Shown here: positions 20,270 through 29,417 of the stretch, one piece after another | How the letters are laid out: every line of letters starts with the position of its first letter | Position numbering within the stretch: position 1 is the stretch's first letter | Assembly: GCA_963575745.1 (NCBI GenBank) | Contig: CAUYUJ010015708.1 | Span: forward strand, 55,001 to 97,500 | Source: Prorocentrum cordatum | Lineage: Eukaryota > Sar > Dinophyceae > Prorocentrales > Prorocentraceae | DNA length: 42,500 nt | Direction: 5' to 3' | The notes under the pieces: generated by a model | The model's input: the letters and a program-made list of their open reading frames with translations, nothing else | Databases searched by the model: none | Told to the model about the DNA's origin: nothing | Position numbers and translations under genes: made by a program

Positions 20270-20270
<1 letters not shown>
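18906..20270. other. Region without a recognisable gene; small inverted repeats
   Basis: TACTATATG or its reverse complement recurs near 19259, 19309, 19380 and 19420. A CCCATTGG...GCCGATTTCC block occurs twice (about 19177 and 19447), as diverged copies. AAAAGGTACCCATACC (about 19653) faces GGTATCGGTACCTTTT (about 19780-19795), bounding a possible 145-bp fold-back. No gene is supported. Confidence 0.4.
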
Positions 20271-20272
<2 letters not shown>

Positions 20273-20306
<34 letters not shown>

Positions 20307-20318
20307 AGAGAGAGAGAC
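20273..20318. repeat. (GA)n dinucleotide repeat
   Basis: GAGAGA tract with one AATG interruption. Confidence 0.95.
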
Positions 20319-20499
20319 ACATTCATCGGAGGTGAGGGGGTGAGATCGAAGTGGAACGGAGAGCCCCCCTACCGGGAAATCGATTTCGGTTTCGTGTTCG
20401 TGCGTGCCGTGCGGGCGAGGCGAAGCTGCGTGGGCGGGCGAGAGAAAGTCTCCTGTGGCTGAGGCGCGGCCGGACCAAATGACTCCCTTCCGGGCCGGG

Positions 20500-20690
20500 G
20501 CCGGCCGGGTGTCCCGCCGGTGTCCCGCTGGTGTCCCGTGTGGCTGAGGCGCGGCCGGACCAAATGATTCCTTTCCGGGCGGCCGGTGGCCCGCGGTGTC
20601 CCGCCGGTGTCCCGCCGGTGTCCCGCGGTGTCCCGCGGTGTCCCGCGGTGCCCCGCGGTGTCCCGCCGGTGTCCCGCGGTGTCCCGCGAC
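20500..20690. repeat. GGTGTCCCGC minisatellite, 10-12 bp period
   Basis: GGTGTCCCGCC and GGTGTCCCGC alternate more than ten times, interrupted once by a duplicated ~45-bp block (GGCTGAGGCGCGGCCGGACC at about 20458 and 20542). Its last unit runs directly into the GAT array. Confidence 0.9.
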
Positions 20691-20761
<71 letters not shown>

Positions 20762-20949
20762 GATGATGATGATGCTGATGATGATGATGCTGCTGATGAT
20801 GCTGGTGATGCTGATGATGATGATGCTGCTGATGATGATGATGACGATGATGATGATGATGATGATGGTGATGCTGATGATGATGCTGATGAGGACGATG
20901 ATGATGATGATGATGATATGATGATGATGATGGTGTCCCGATGATGATT

Positions 20950-20981
<32 letters not shown>

Positions 20982-21119
20982 AATGATGATGATGTCGATG
21001 ATGATGATGAAGATGATGATGATGCTGATGATGATGCTGATGGTGTCACATGATGATGATGATGATGATGATCATGATGATTATGTTGATGATCATGATG
21101 ATGACGATGATGGTGTCCA

Positions 21120-21165
<46 letters not shown>

Positions 21166-21313
21166 TCGATGTTGATGATGCTGATTATGATTGTGTCCCG
21201 ATGATGATGATGTTGATGATGATGAGGTTGATGATGATTATGGCGTCCCGATGATGAGGATTCTTATGATGGTGATGATCATGATGATGTTGATGATGAT
21301 GGCGTCCCGATGG

Positions 21314-21366
<53 letters not shown>

Positions 21367-21497
21367 TTGATGCTGATGTTGGTAATGATGATGATGGTGC
21401 CCCGATGATGACGATGATGATGATGTTGATGATGATGTTGATGATGCTGATGATGATGATGTCGATGATGAGGATGAGATGTTCATGATGGTGTCCC

Positions 21498-21545
<48 letters not shown>

Positions 21546-21638
21546 AACGATGGTGATCATGATGGTGTCCCGATGATGCTGCTGCTGCTGATGATGATGA
21601 CGATGACTGTGTCCCGATGCTGCTGATGATGATGATGT

Positions 21639-21670
<32 letters not shown>

Positions 21671-21730
21671 GTGATGATGGTGATGATGATGATGATGATG
21701 ATGGTGGTGTCCCGATGATGTTGATGACCG

Positions 21731-21786
<56 letters not shown>

Positions 21787-21864
21787 TTGGTGTTGATGAT
21801 GAGGACGGTGTCCCGATTATGATTATGTTGGTGATGATGGTATTGATGTTGATGTTGTTGTTGT

Positions 21865-21909
<45 letters not shown>

Positions 21910-21910
21910 C
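20691..21910. repeat. 1.2-kb (GAT)n array punctuated by GGTGTCCCG words
   Basis: GAT repeats with GCT, GTT and GAC variants. At irregular intervals of about 45-240 bp the array is interrupted by GGTGTCCCG or a one-base variant (near 20933, 21040, 21112, 21192, 21242, 21301, 21396, 21490, 21564, 21608, 21704, 21808). These are the units of the adjacent minisatellite. His-, Met- and Ser-rich ORFs are artefacts. Confidence 0.95.
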
Positions 21911-22115
21911 GTTGATTGTGATAGCGGTTGTGATATCGATAGCGAGATCGATAGTGCGACCGAATGTGATATCGATTGTGAGATCGATTGTGAGATCGAT
22001 AGTCAGATCAATTGTGACATAGATCGAGTGAGATCGATTGTGAGATCGACCGAGGGAGATCGATCGAGCGAGACCGATGCTGAGATCGATAGTGAGACCG
22101 ATCGAGTGAGACGTT
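21911..22115. repeat. GAGATCGATxGT short tandem repeat
   Basis: GAGATCGATTGT, GATATCGATAGC, GAGACCGATCGAGT and similar 12-14-bp words are repeated about 15 times and merge with the end of the GAT array. Confidence 0.85.
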
Positions 22116-22178
22116 GGTCCCTCCCCCCCCCGAACCTCCTGATCACCCGAAGGGTGGTCGTATAGGTAGAACAAGAGA

Positions 22179-22300
22179 TAATCATATTTCATGCTTGGCG
22201 ATAACAGCGCAGACGCACTTGCGAAGCAAGCTGCGATGAGGCACCCCGAGCCCTCTCTGGGACCCTTTCCATCGCGACATTCGCTCGTATTTGATCCGCT
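22179..22300 (+). pseudogene. Possible RNase H C-terminal fragment
   Basis: After a stop at 22179-22181 the plus strand reads LGDNSADALAKQAAMRHP. This matches the conserved end of cellular and retroelement RNase H domains (G-N-x-x-AD-x-LAK-x-A), with the conserved Asp in SADALAK. Nothing N-terminal of it survives, because the upstream DNA is simple repeat. Likely a retroelement relic. Only about 20 residues support the call. Confidence 0.4.
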
Positions 22301-22555
22301 AATCTTTTCCCTCTCTGGCCAGAGCTCGATCGCCCAGAAGATCGTGCTCCCTCTAATTAGGTCTGCTGTGGGCCGAGGGGACCGTCCTGGGCACGTGTGG
22401 TCCTGGGTCGACCGTTCCTGGCAAGGTGAAAAGACGTCTCCGAGGCTTCCGTGCAGAGTCCGGGCCCCCGTCGGGAGCCTGCCGTGCCGGCCCTGGAGTC
22501 GGGATCTGAGGCATGGGCGCCCCTGCACGGACCGCCCTCAGGGCGCGCTGTGCTC

Positions 22556-22719
22556 CACCACCCACCAAACCACCCCAACCCAACCCGAAGGCCCAAATGT
22601 ACCCTCGATTTCTAGTGGGGGGGGGTCGGGAAACATCGAAAAAACACGCGTGGAACCCTTACCCCCCCCAACCCGAAATTCGGGTCTTCGGGTTGGGTTG
22701 GGGTGGTCTGGTAGGCAGT
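22556..22719. mobile_element. 164-bp TIR element, copy 2 (sister at 3470)
   Basis: Same ends (ACCACCCCAACCCAACCCG inverted) and same interior order as 3470-3643, with scattered substitutions and an indel (an extra ~10-bp ATTCGAGTCAA-like segment is present only in copy 1). Confidence 0.78.
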
Positions 22720-22754
22720 CGAGCCAGCGATCGCTCCTTTGTCTCAGTGTGCAG

Positions 22755-22890
22755 CAGGAGGAGGAGGAGGAGGAGGAAGAGAAGGAGGAGGAGGAGGAGG
22801 AGGAGGAGGAGGAGAGGAGGAGGAGGAGGAGGAGGATTGGGAGGGAGGAGGAGAGGGGAGGAGGAGGCGGGAGGAGAGGAGGAGGATGAG
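22755..22890. repeat. (GGA)n array
   Basis: GGA repeats with AGA interruptions, beginning about 35 bp after the TIR element. Confidence 0.93.
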
Positions 22891-23062
22891 GGGGGAATGG
22901 GGGGAGGAAGCAGGTACCAAGGCGGTGGAAACAGGGCGGGTCCGGCGCGGGGGTCCGCAGGCCTGCCGCGCCGTGGGCAGCTCGGGGGGGGGGCCACGGG
23001 GGGCGGCGCCGCCGGAGCCGGTCGGGCCGAGGGCGTGCGTCCGGAGCGCAGGTCATTGTACT

Positions 23063-23291
23063 CGGGGGTGGACAGACCTCCTACCCTGGCTAAATTTTGC
23101 GCGGGAGGCAGCGGATACGCGCGGCGCCAGGGCGAGGGCCCCATTTTGAACATCGGCCGCCGTCCATCCGCGAAGCGAGTGCGAGCGTTCAAAGAGAATG
23201 CGCGTGGCGCTGAGGCGAGAGCCCCGTGTTGAAAAGAAAACGCCCTCCATCCGTAAAAACAATCGGGGGTGGACAGACCTCCTACCCTGGC
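23063..23291. repeat. Direct repeat (28 bp, 201 bp apart) enclosing inverted copies of the ~80-bp repeat
   Basis: A 28-bp word beginning CGGGGGTGGACAGACCTCC is identical at 23063-23090 and 23264-23291. Between them, read on the minus strand, two units (GGATGGAGGGCG..TTTTCAAC..GCGCCACGCGCATTC and GGATGGACGGCGG..TTCAAA..GCGCCGCGCG) match the repeat at 4490-4760 in opposite orientation. Confidence 0.7.
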
Positions 23292-23434
23292 ACGTCGATT
23301 AAGGAATTGGCCGTTTTCGGTTCGCGCGAGGGCGTCGCGGCCGTCATTATTGCGGGTCCAGCTCCGTCGGTTTCGGTCCCAGGCCTTTGTCACTAAGGGG
23401 AGGTCTACCAAAGGGAGGTTTGTCCACCGCCGAT
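23262..23434. mobile_element. 173-bp inverted-repeat element
   Basis: ATCGGGGGTGGACAGACCTC at the left faces, inverted, ATCGGCGGTGGACAAACCTC at the right: 21 bp with two mismatches. It shares its left end with the direct repeat at 23063. No unambiguous target duplication. Confidence 0.5.
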
Positions 23435-23473
23435 GTACGGTCAAAAACCCTAGTAATTAAAAAGGACAAAGTC

Positions 23474-23604
23474 GGATCGGGATAACTCGAAATCTCTGAA
23501 AATCGGCGGGTATGGAGGATGTATTGGGCGCCGCGGCCGCTCCAGAGCGTTCCGGAACGCTCTGAGAGCGCTCCGGAACGCTCTGGAGCGATTTATCCCG
23601 ATCC
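23474..23604. repeat. Fold-back with a 20-bp perfect palindrome in its centre
   Basis: GGATCGGGATAA (23474-23485) faces TTATCCCGATCC (23593-23604). The middle contains the perfect palindrome AGAGCGTTCCGGAACGCTCT and a near copy of it in tandem. It could form a cruciform. Confidence 0.7.
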
Positions 23605-23625
23605 TAGCCCTGTTCTATCATTGTA

Positions 23626-23798
23626 CAGTCAAAAACCCTACTAAGGACGCGCGACTTTGCTCAGGGTACCCTTGCGTCCTTGCTCTTCCTTGCTCTTGCG
23701 TCCTTGAGGTTTTTGTCGCCCGCCGCCCCAAAAATCCCAACTTCGGCTTCCAAGGGTCTTGCGTCCTTGCCGCGCGTCCTCATTTGGGTTTTTGACTG
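23626..23798. mobile_element. 173-bp Tc1/mariner-like MITE
   Basis: The termini are CAGTCAAAAACCC at both ends in inverted orientation. The arms continue to AGGACGCGCG, giving 28 bp with three mismatches. TA dinucleotides flank both ends (23624-23625 and 23799-23800), as expected for the TA target duplication of Tc1/mariner elements, whose ends commonly begin CAGT. A further end-like word, TACGGTCAAAAACCC, lies at 23436-23450. No ORF. TTGCGTCCTTG is repeated three times inside. Confidence 0.8.
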
Positions 23799-24319
23799 TA
23801 CTGCAGGCCCTGCCTGCGTAGACCCAGGGCTCGGCTCTGGATCCGGGGAGTCCACCAGTCCTGGAGGGCCCCGTCGCTGCAAGGACGACGAGAGCCCAGA
23901 GGGCGTTCAGTTGCGCACAGTCCACCCCCTTTGCGTCCCTCGGAGGCTGCGGAGTCAGCCGTGCAGCCGGACTCGCTGTTTCAGGATGCCACCCTTCAGG
24001 GGCCTCGCCCACCGCCCTTGGTGTATGTAAGCGCCCCCACGGTTGATGTTTGAACATCTCTGTCCCCCTGCTCTTTGAACGTTTTTCCCTTCTTCTCCTC
24101 CCTCTCTTCCTTTGCCTCTCTCTCTGCATTCCGTTCCTTCTCCTCTCTCCCCCTCGTGAGTTTCTGCTGATGTCGCCGGAAAAGGCGCATGACAACGAAG
24201 AAATGGTGAAACATCAACGCGTAGAACCTTAGCGTGCGCGAAACACGCGCGGGGTTTGAGTCATTCTCCGGGAAATGGGATATAGGTGGGCGAGGGTGCT
24301 TACCCCCTCCTCGTTCTTC

Positions 24320-24480
24320 TTTCCTCTTCCTCCCTCCTCCCTCCTCCTCCTCCTCCTCCTCCTCCTCCTCCTCCTCCTCCCTCCTCCCTCCTCCCTCCTC
24401 CCTCCTCCCTCCTCCCTCCTCCCTCCTCCCTCCTCCCTCCTCCCTCCTCGATCTCCTCCCTCCTCGTCCTCCTCTTTCTT
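24320..24480. repeat. (TCC)n and (CTCCCTC)n array
   Basis: About 50 bp of TCC followed by about 11 copies of a 7-bp unit, then TCC-rich decay. Confidence 0.93.
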
Positions 24481-25008
24481 CTTATCCCTCCAACCTCCAT
24501 AGGCAGGAGGAAGGAGAGGGCCCCCCTTGATCCACTGTTGGGGTACATTTGGACATCGTCCTGGGACTCTTACTCCCTCGCCTCCTCCCTTCTCGTCCTC
24601 TTCCATTGTCCATCCCTCTTCCTCGCTCCTCCTCCCTCCCCCTCCCTCCCCAGGCATCGGGCGTGTTTATGTTGTTGTTATTTTTGTTGTTGTTGGTTTT
24701 GTGGAAAGTGCCCCCCTGGTTTGGACCTACTCCTGGGGACCCGTTATTCACTCCGAGCTTTTTTTTCGACAGCCCTGGGGCCCGACACGGGCCACCAGAA
24801 AAAAGGTCGCCAAATCAACCTTCCGTCGTTCTTTTGAAGACCCGCGGTCCTCCCTCTTTCCTCCTTCTGCCCCTCTGCGAATCGAAGCATCAACGACGGC
24901 TTCACTATCCACGACCTGCACACACAACGACTCTGACAACAAGGATGATTATTCCTCCTCCCTCCCTCCCCTCTGATGCACCTATTTTTAATGTGTTTCG
25001 AATGCATG
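24481..25008. other. Left flank of the copia element; no gene seen
   Basis: Pyrimidine-rich DNA with a short GTT repeat near 24670. ORFs in all frames are short or repeat-driven. It ends at the CTTTA target duplication. Confidence 0.4.
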
Positions 25009-25013
25009 CTTTA

Positions 25014-25116
25014 TGCGAGATCGTGCATGTGTCACGCGTGTATATGCGCCACTAGCGCCGTTTGACCTTTAGGGGCCAGTTTTTTTGCCATAACGCTAAG
25101 ACGCATCATAATCACA
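25014..25116 (+). repeat. 5' LTR, 103 bp
   Basis: Starts TGCGAGATCG, ends AATCACA. It aligns with 37014-37119 over its full length at roughly 85-90% identity by eye, differing by substitutions and small indels, including a 6-bp GGCTAA insertion in the 3' copy. GTGTATATGCGCC is shared and could supply a TATA-like box. About 100 bp is extremely short for an LTR. Confidence 0.9.
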
Positions 25117-25117
25117 C

Positions 25118-25129
25118 TGGTAGCGGAGC
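25118..25129 (+). promoter_or_regulatory. Primer binding site (initiator Met tRNA type)
   Basis: TGGTAGCGGAGC starts 1 bp after the 5' LTR. It resembles TGGTAGCAGAG or TGGTATCAGAGC, the complement of eukaryotic initiator Met tRNA 3' ends, which many copia elements use to prime minus-strand DNA. Confidence 0.7.
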
Positions 25130-25246
25130 TACCGCACGATCCCCGTATAGTACCACTGAGCGCGGGTCTCGTCAGAGAGTGTCGCACTACCTCTCTTTAC
25201 TTTCTGTACTGGCAGCTTCCCTCGCTAGGGGACTGAGCCTTGCGCC
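25130..25246 (+). promoter_or_regulatory. Leader between primer site and gag
   Basis: Untranslated leader of 117 bp. The first ATG follows at 25247 in the context GCGCCATGGC. No other feature seen. Confidence 0.5.
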
Positions 25247-26059
25247 ATGGCACTTTCTTCTCTTCGCTATCGGCCGAGCGCCGACGCGCTGACGCGGTCC
25301 GAGACGAAGAGTGGCTCCTACATCTACGACGGCACGGTGAACAACTTTCACGAGTGGGAGTTCGGCACAGAGATGCGCGTGAGCGCCGCCTTGGCCTCAG
25401 TGGATAAATGGACGGGTGCTCCACAGCAGCGCGTGATCACCGCAGCCGTCAGCAAGGTTGTAGAAGGCCTCAGAGGTGACGCATTCGATATTGCCATGGA
25501 TTTCGGCAAGGACGTGCTTCTGACTCCGAGTGGGATAGATCAGCTGGCGCTGGCGATTCGTCTTTTACTCCTCCCCATGGAGGCGCAGGAAGCGAAGATC
25601 CTGTTCCAGGTTGGGCAGAGACCATATGGACCACTGTCTCGACAGCACGGTGAGTTTATGGTCTCGCACATCTTCCGAAGGAATCGCTGGTGAAAACTTG
25701 TCGCCAAGTTAGATCCGAAGATCTGGATGAGCGACGATCTGCTTGGCTCCCTGCTCTTGGACCATACAGGCCTCTCGCCTTCGGAGAACCTGATGGTGTT
25801 GACATCCACAGGGGATGTGACAACCTTCGACAATATCAAGGACGTCTGGATTTTCCAACACGGCCGCATACACAGTCGCCGAAAAGGCATGTGTGAGCCT
25901 GGTAGAGGCCCCAGCTCTTCGACGTGGACGCAGCCCAGACCCAGCTACCATAACAGGAGCAAGTGCAAGGGCAAGGTGCGCTTCTCCAGGCCACAACGCG
26001 CCTTTACACTGCTGATGGAGGATGGTATGAGCAGGAGGGGCATTACCCTGAGGAGCTGA
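25247..26059 (+). pseudogene. Copia gag, N-terminal part, one in-frame TGA
   Basis: ATG at 25247 (MALSSLRYRP). The frame reads FHEWEFGTEMRV, then VVEGLRGDAFDIAMDFG, EAQEAKILFQVGQ and GPLSRQHGEFMV, features I associate with dinoflagellate copia gag proteins. TGA at 25691-25693 follows RRNRW; the same frame then continues (KLVAKLDPKIWMSDDLL, ENLMVLTSTGD, IFQHGRIHSRR), so the stop replaces one codon, most likely the second of a Trp pair. Gag would form the particle that packages the RNA. The useful frame shifts near 25950-26050 to the neighbouring frame. Confidence 0.7.
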
Positions 26060-26614
26060 ATCCCTACGGATACTACGCGTCCGACTATGCGCCAGAGCGC
26101 GGCTGGGACGACGTGGCCTGGGGCGACTATGCCGCCGAGCGCACCTGCGTCGTCGAGGGATCGTATTTCCAGGATAGCAGCGAGCCCGATGTCGAGGTGT
26201 TCGACAAGATGGTCAAGGCCGGATACGCGGAGGAAGAAGCTTCGGACGCGATCCAAGAGGACCTGGTCGCCAACCTTGGCACCGAAGGGAGGGGCAAGGG
26301 CAAGGGAAAGGGCGGAGGCAAGAGTTACCACTGCACGCCCTAGTCGCCCAAGGGAGACGGCAAGGGAGGACGTTCTGGAAGATCGCAAGATGCGGCTCCA
26401 GGAGACCAAGAAACGCTCGAAACGAAAGACCTGCCACGAAACAGGCCACTGGTCCGGGGACCCTGAATGCACGGGCAAACCCAGGGCGGCAATTGTGGCG
26501 CGCGCTGGAGACACCGGCGAGCGCCTTGTCCAGTTGCGCGAGGACGATGACGAACGAAAGTTCATCCGTCAATTCCGTTGCTGTGCCATCATCAATCCCT
26601 CATCGTATCACTAG
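25963..26614 (+). pseudogene. Copia gag C-terminal part with degenerate zinc knuckle
   Basis: One frame reads an acidic Tyr-rich stretch (GYYASDYAPERGWDD) and VFDKMVKAGYAEEEASDAIQ, then GRGKGKGKGGGK up to a stop at 26341-26343. In the +1 frame KTCHETGHWSGDPECTGK follows, a zinc knuckle with Cys, His and Cys but with Arg where the first Cys should be. Such knuckles bind the element RNA. A change of frame separates the two. Confidence 0.65.
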
Positions 26615-26711
26615 GAACAAGGAGGAGTTGATGAGGGTGGATCTTGGTTTTCTCGTTTTTCTGCTCTCCTTTCTCTGCTCGCGTCTTGCGTCGCAGGGCA
26701 TGTGTGTATGA

Positions 26712-26720
26712 GGGGGGGGT

Positions 26721-26760
<40 letters not shown>
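26712..26760. repeat. Poly-G run (8 G, T, 40 G)
   Basis: Homopolymer inside the retrotransposon. It breaks the reading frame and could be a sequencing or assembly expansion or a genuine G-quadruplex-forming tract. Confidence 0.95.
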
Positions 26761-26899
26761 CGGGCAGTGTAGCTTGCAGCGCAACCGCGTTGAGCATCAT
26801 GTCTGTGGGAGTTGCATGGGAATGACCGGGGCCGCTCCGTTTCAGGGGCTTCCAGAGCTTCTGGAGAAGAGTCTTCAGACCTCTGCAGAGGCCGAGGGG

Positions 26900-27806
26900 G
26901 GAACTCTTGTTCTCATGGCTGTTCGCTCGACCGAATCTTATTATATGGCTAGCGTCTCTGACGAGGAGTTTGCGGGGGGGGGATCTGTTTCGGATCCAAT
27001 GTCTGTCCCTGGTCAGGATACTGTGTTTGCCTCGGGTCAGCACAAAGGGCTTAGTTATGGCCGTGTTCTCAGGGGTGCTCCAGATTGCGTGGGCTGGCGT
27101 CGCAAGGTGAAGAAACCAAGCGAGGATCTGGTTCTATTCTTAGGATGGGTCGATGGCAACTTATACTCGGGGGGCAGACGGACAGTTCGCGAGAGTTTCT
27201 GGGCCGAGAGTTTCCAGCAACAAAGTTTTGCTTTCTTCGGGGTCTCCTTCTGGCCTGAACAGGAAACCTCCGGATCCCCCGGCGCCTCGTCCGCGCGCGC
27301 GAGGTTGCGAGAATTTCTTGCGAGTCGGTTTTAGCGATTCTAGCGCTCGTTTCGTTGTTCGCACCGGCAAGGATCGCGGGCGCAAGACCAAGAATGGGAG
27401 GTGCTTTGCGATGCGCTCTCCGGGTGAGTGTTCGCGCGATCTCGTAGATAATCGCGGCAGTGCTCCAGATATTGTTCGCGCGCGTTGCCGTCGTTTCCTG
27501 ACGTATATCGATGAGCAGCCTGGGGGGCCAGCAGGAGGCAAGAGAGCAACGGTAAAGGAAGTTGAACGTTCCAGCAACGTCCAAGCAGAAGCAATGGAGA
27601 ATATTATGGAGGAAGATCGCCTTAGCACCGCTGTAGAGCTCAACATTGGACTAGGGACTTTCAATGAACGTGCCGTTGAGATTTATGATGGTACGGGTGA
27701 CATTAGTACAGGTGAACTAACTTCGTTGCTTCGCGACTGTGTCGCAGAAGTTGCAGATCGCAGTCTTGTCGGTTTTATGGCCCCAGCGCAGGACGTTTCG
27801 ACCTAA
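26900..27806 (+). pseudogene. Copia polyprotein segment with two GKxxG-type modules
   Basis: In the frame ending at 27334 the sequence FASGQHKGLSYGRVLRGAPD is followed by CVGWRRK and LVLFLGWVDG. In the overlapping frame ending at 27806 a similar pattern, VVRTGKDRGRK...RSPGECSRDLVDN...RARCRRFLTYIDE, recurs. Both fit the loose pattern G-K-(H/D)-(K/R)-G ... P-x-(Y/C) ... W/L ... F(L/x)xY(L/I)D seen in small modules such as the C-terminal part of some exonucleases. Function in the element is unknown. The rest (MENIMEEDRLSTAVELNIG) is unassigned. One frameshift lies between the two modules. Confidence 0.45.
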
Positions 27807-28494
27807 GTTTCGGCACTTTCTAAGTTTCGTGCGATTGACGTCTTCAAGGGCGAAGGTGTTTGGGTTATTCTAGACGGGTTTTAATTCTTGCTGTCGCGGT
27901 AAAGCTCGGGCTCTTAACGCAGAGGATGGATTCGAGGAATCGGATATCTACCCTGAATGGGTTCACAGACAGCGTAAATCGTGCAGCGGCATAGGAGGGC
28001 AGGCAGGGAGTGAGACGACAGGTGAGAAGAGTTTTCCGTTTCGCATCGTTGCTTCTCGTGGCGCCGCGAGTGGGTGTCTCGAGTCGCGCCAGTAGGGGAG
28101 ATTCGGATCATGTTTCTCTCTGGTTGTCTTTTTCTGCGCGGGCTTCCTTGGGTCTCGCGGAGGACTTTGCTAATGGCCGCGCTCTCTTGAGTCAGGGGGG
28201 CGCGGTGGAAATGTGTCGTCGTGCTCGCTCAGGTCTTCTTATCGTTCGTTTTGATCAGTTTGACCCAGAGCATGTTGCGGAGTCCATTCGTCCGTTGCGC
28301 ATGCCGTATCCAAGCAGCTGCGCAACTCCCGCCAGCCGCGCCGCGCCGCCCGCTGTCGTCGACCACTCCAGTGACGACGGGATCGCGTGTGTGCTTGCGC
28401 CTGTCGATCACTCCAGTGATGACGAGGGCGTGCGGGTCGCTGCCGTGGCTGCTGTGCTGGGGCTCGTCCCACACCACAGGGCTCGAAGTTTGCT
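27807..28494 (+). other. Copia internal region, no domain recognised
   Basis: A frame closing at 28498 reads MCRRARSGLLIVRFDQFDPE and a Ser/Asp duplicated motif (VDHSSDDGIACVLAPVDHSSDDEG). No family is recognised. Expected retropepsin motifs (DTG or DSG) were not found here. Confidence 0.4.
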
Positions 28495-29417
28495 GTGATC
28501 GCGCTGGGCTTGGAGAACTTCGAGACCAACCCGAGGTGCTCGAGGTCGCCGATGCTGCGGGGGTACATCCGCCGTCACCATCGCTCCAGCCATGATATGA
28601 CCACCAGAGGACGCGACGGCAATGCCATGATAGATGCGCTCATTGCTGCAGATGAGAATATGGCGAACTATGATCGGTACGCGTTGGTGGACACCAGGGC
28701 TCTGGACGACCCGACCCACGCGCGCCATATGGGTCATCATCCGAATATCTTACGCAATTCAGTTGGGAGTGAACATTTTGCTGGCATCACTGAGTGTGCG
28801 GGGAAAGCTATGGCGAAAAACAAGTCTTCACAGTCTGTGTGCATTGTTGCGATCTGTCGTTCTGGTCGGCATCGCTATGTTGCTGTCAATTTTGGTGTTA
28901 ACCAGCTCTTGAAGCAGCATGACATTGAATGCAGTCCTGCACGCCCGAATCGTCATGAGTGGCCCAAGCTACTTGCAACGGAGAGTGCGATGACTGCTGT
29001 CACGTATCCGATTGGGGCCGTGAGATGGCGAGTTCTGCTGCTGACAAGACGGTTTCGCGCTTTACTGAATCCTTCGAGACGTTCAGTGCGCCACCGCCTC
29101 CAGTTCCCGAGCCGTCTGCCAAGCTCAGACCCCGTGACGGGGTTGAGCTTGCCAGGGAGGAGGAGAAGAGATCTCGCGCTTCATCGAGTGTGGTTGACGG
29201 AGTGGCCGCTGTCATCCGCGAGCACATCGAGACGATCTGGCGCGAACGTCTCAACGCTGACTATATCGAGGCAGATTTCAAGGCCATGATGAGGCGATAT
29301 GTTGGGCGTGAGCTGCAATTCTATTTGAAGATCTGTCACGAGGACAACAGGCCGCCTGCAGATTATGCGACTTGTACTTTATGCTCGTGGGGGTGCGGAA
29401 ACCGGTGTGTATCCTAA
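28495..29417 (+). pseudogene. RapZ C-terminal-like domain inside the copia polyprotein, frameshifted
   Basis: The frame from 28495 contains YALVDTRALDDPTHARHMGH, then SVCIVAICRSGRHRYVAVNF (Cys codon at 28855). This matches the arrangement of the RapZ/YvcJ C-terminal domain: D-x-R-x-L-x-(D/N)-P ... T/M-G ... C-x-x-G-x-HRSV. The Ser of HRSV is Tyr here. Near 28965 the frame shifts; the next frame reads CNGECDDC, a Cys cluster that would close the domain, then a Pro/Glu-rich helical stretch (EHIETIWRERLNADYIEAD). In bacteria RapZ binds RNA and controls amino-sugar synthesis; its role in a retrotransposon is unknown. I am fairly sure of the resemblance, not of function. Confidence 0.55.

Noticed and set aside
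21557-22528. 323-codon minus-strand ORF rich in Ser, His, Ile
   Set aside because: Translation of the GAT and GATCGAT repeats, with no non-repetitive core.
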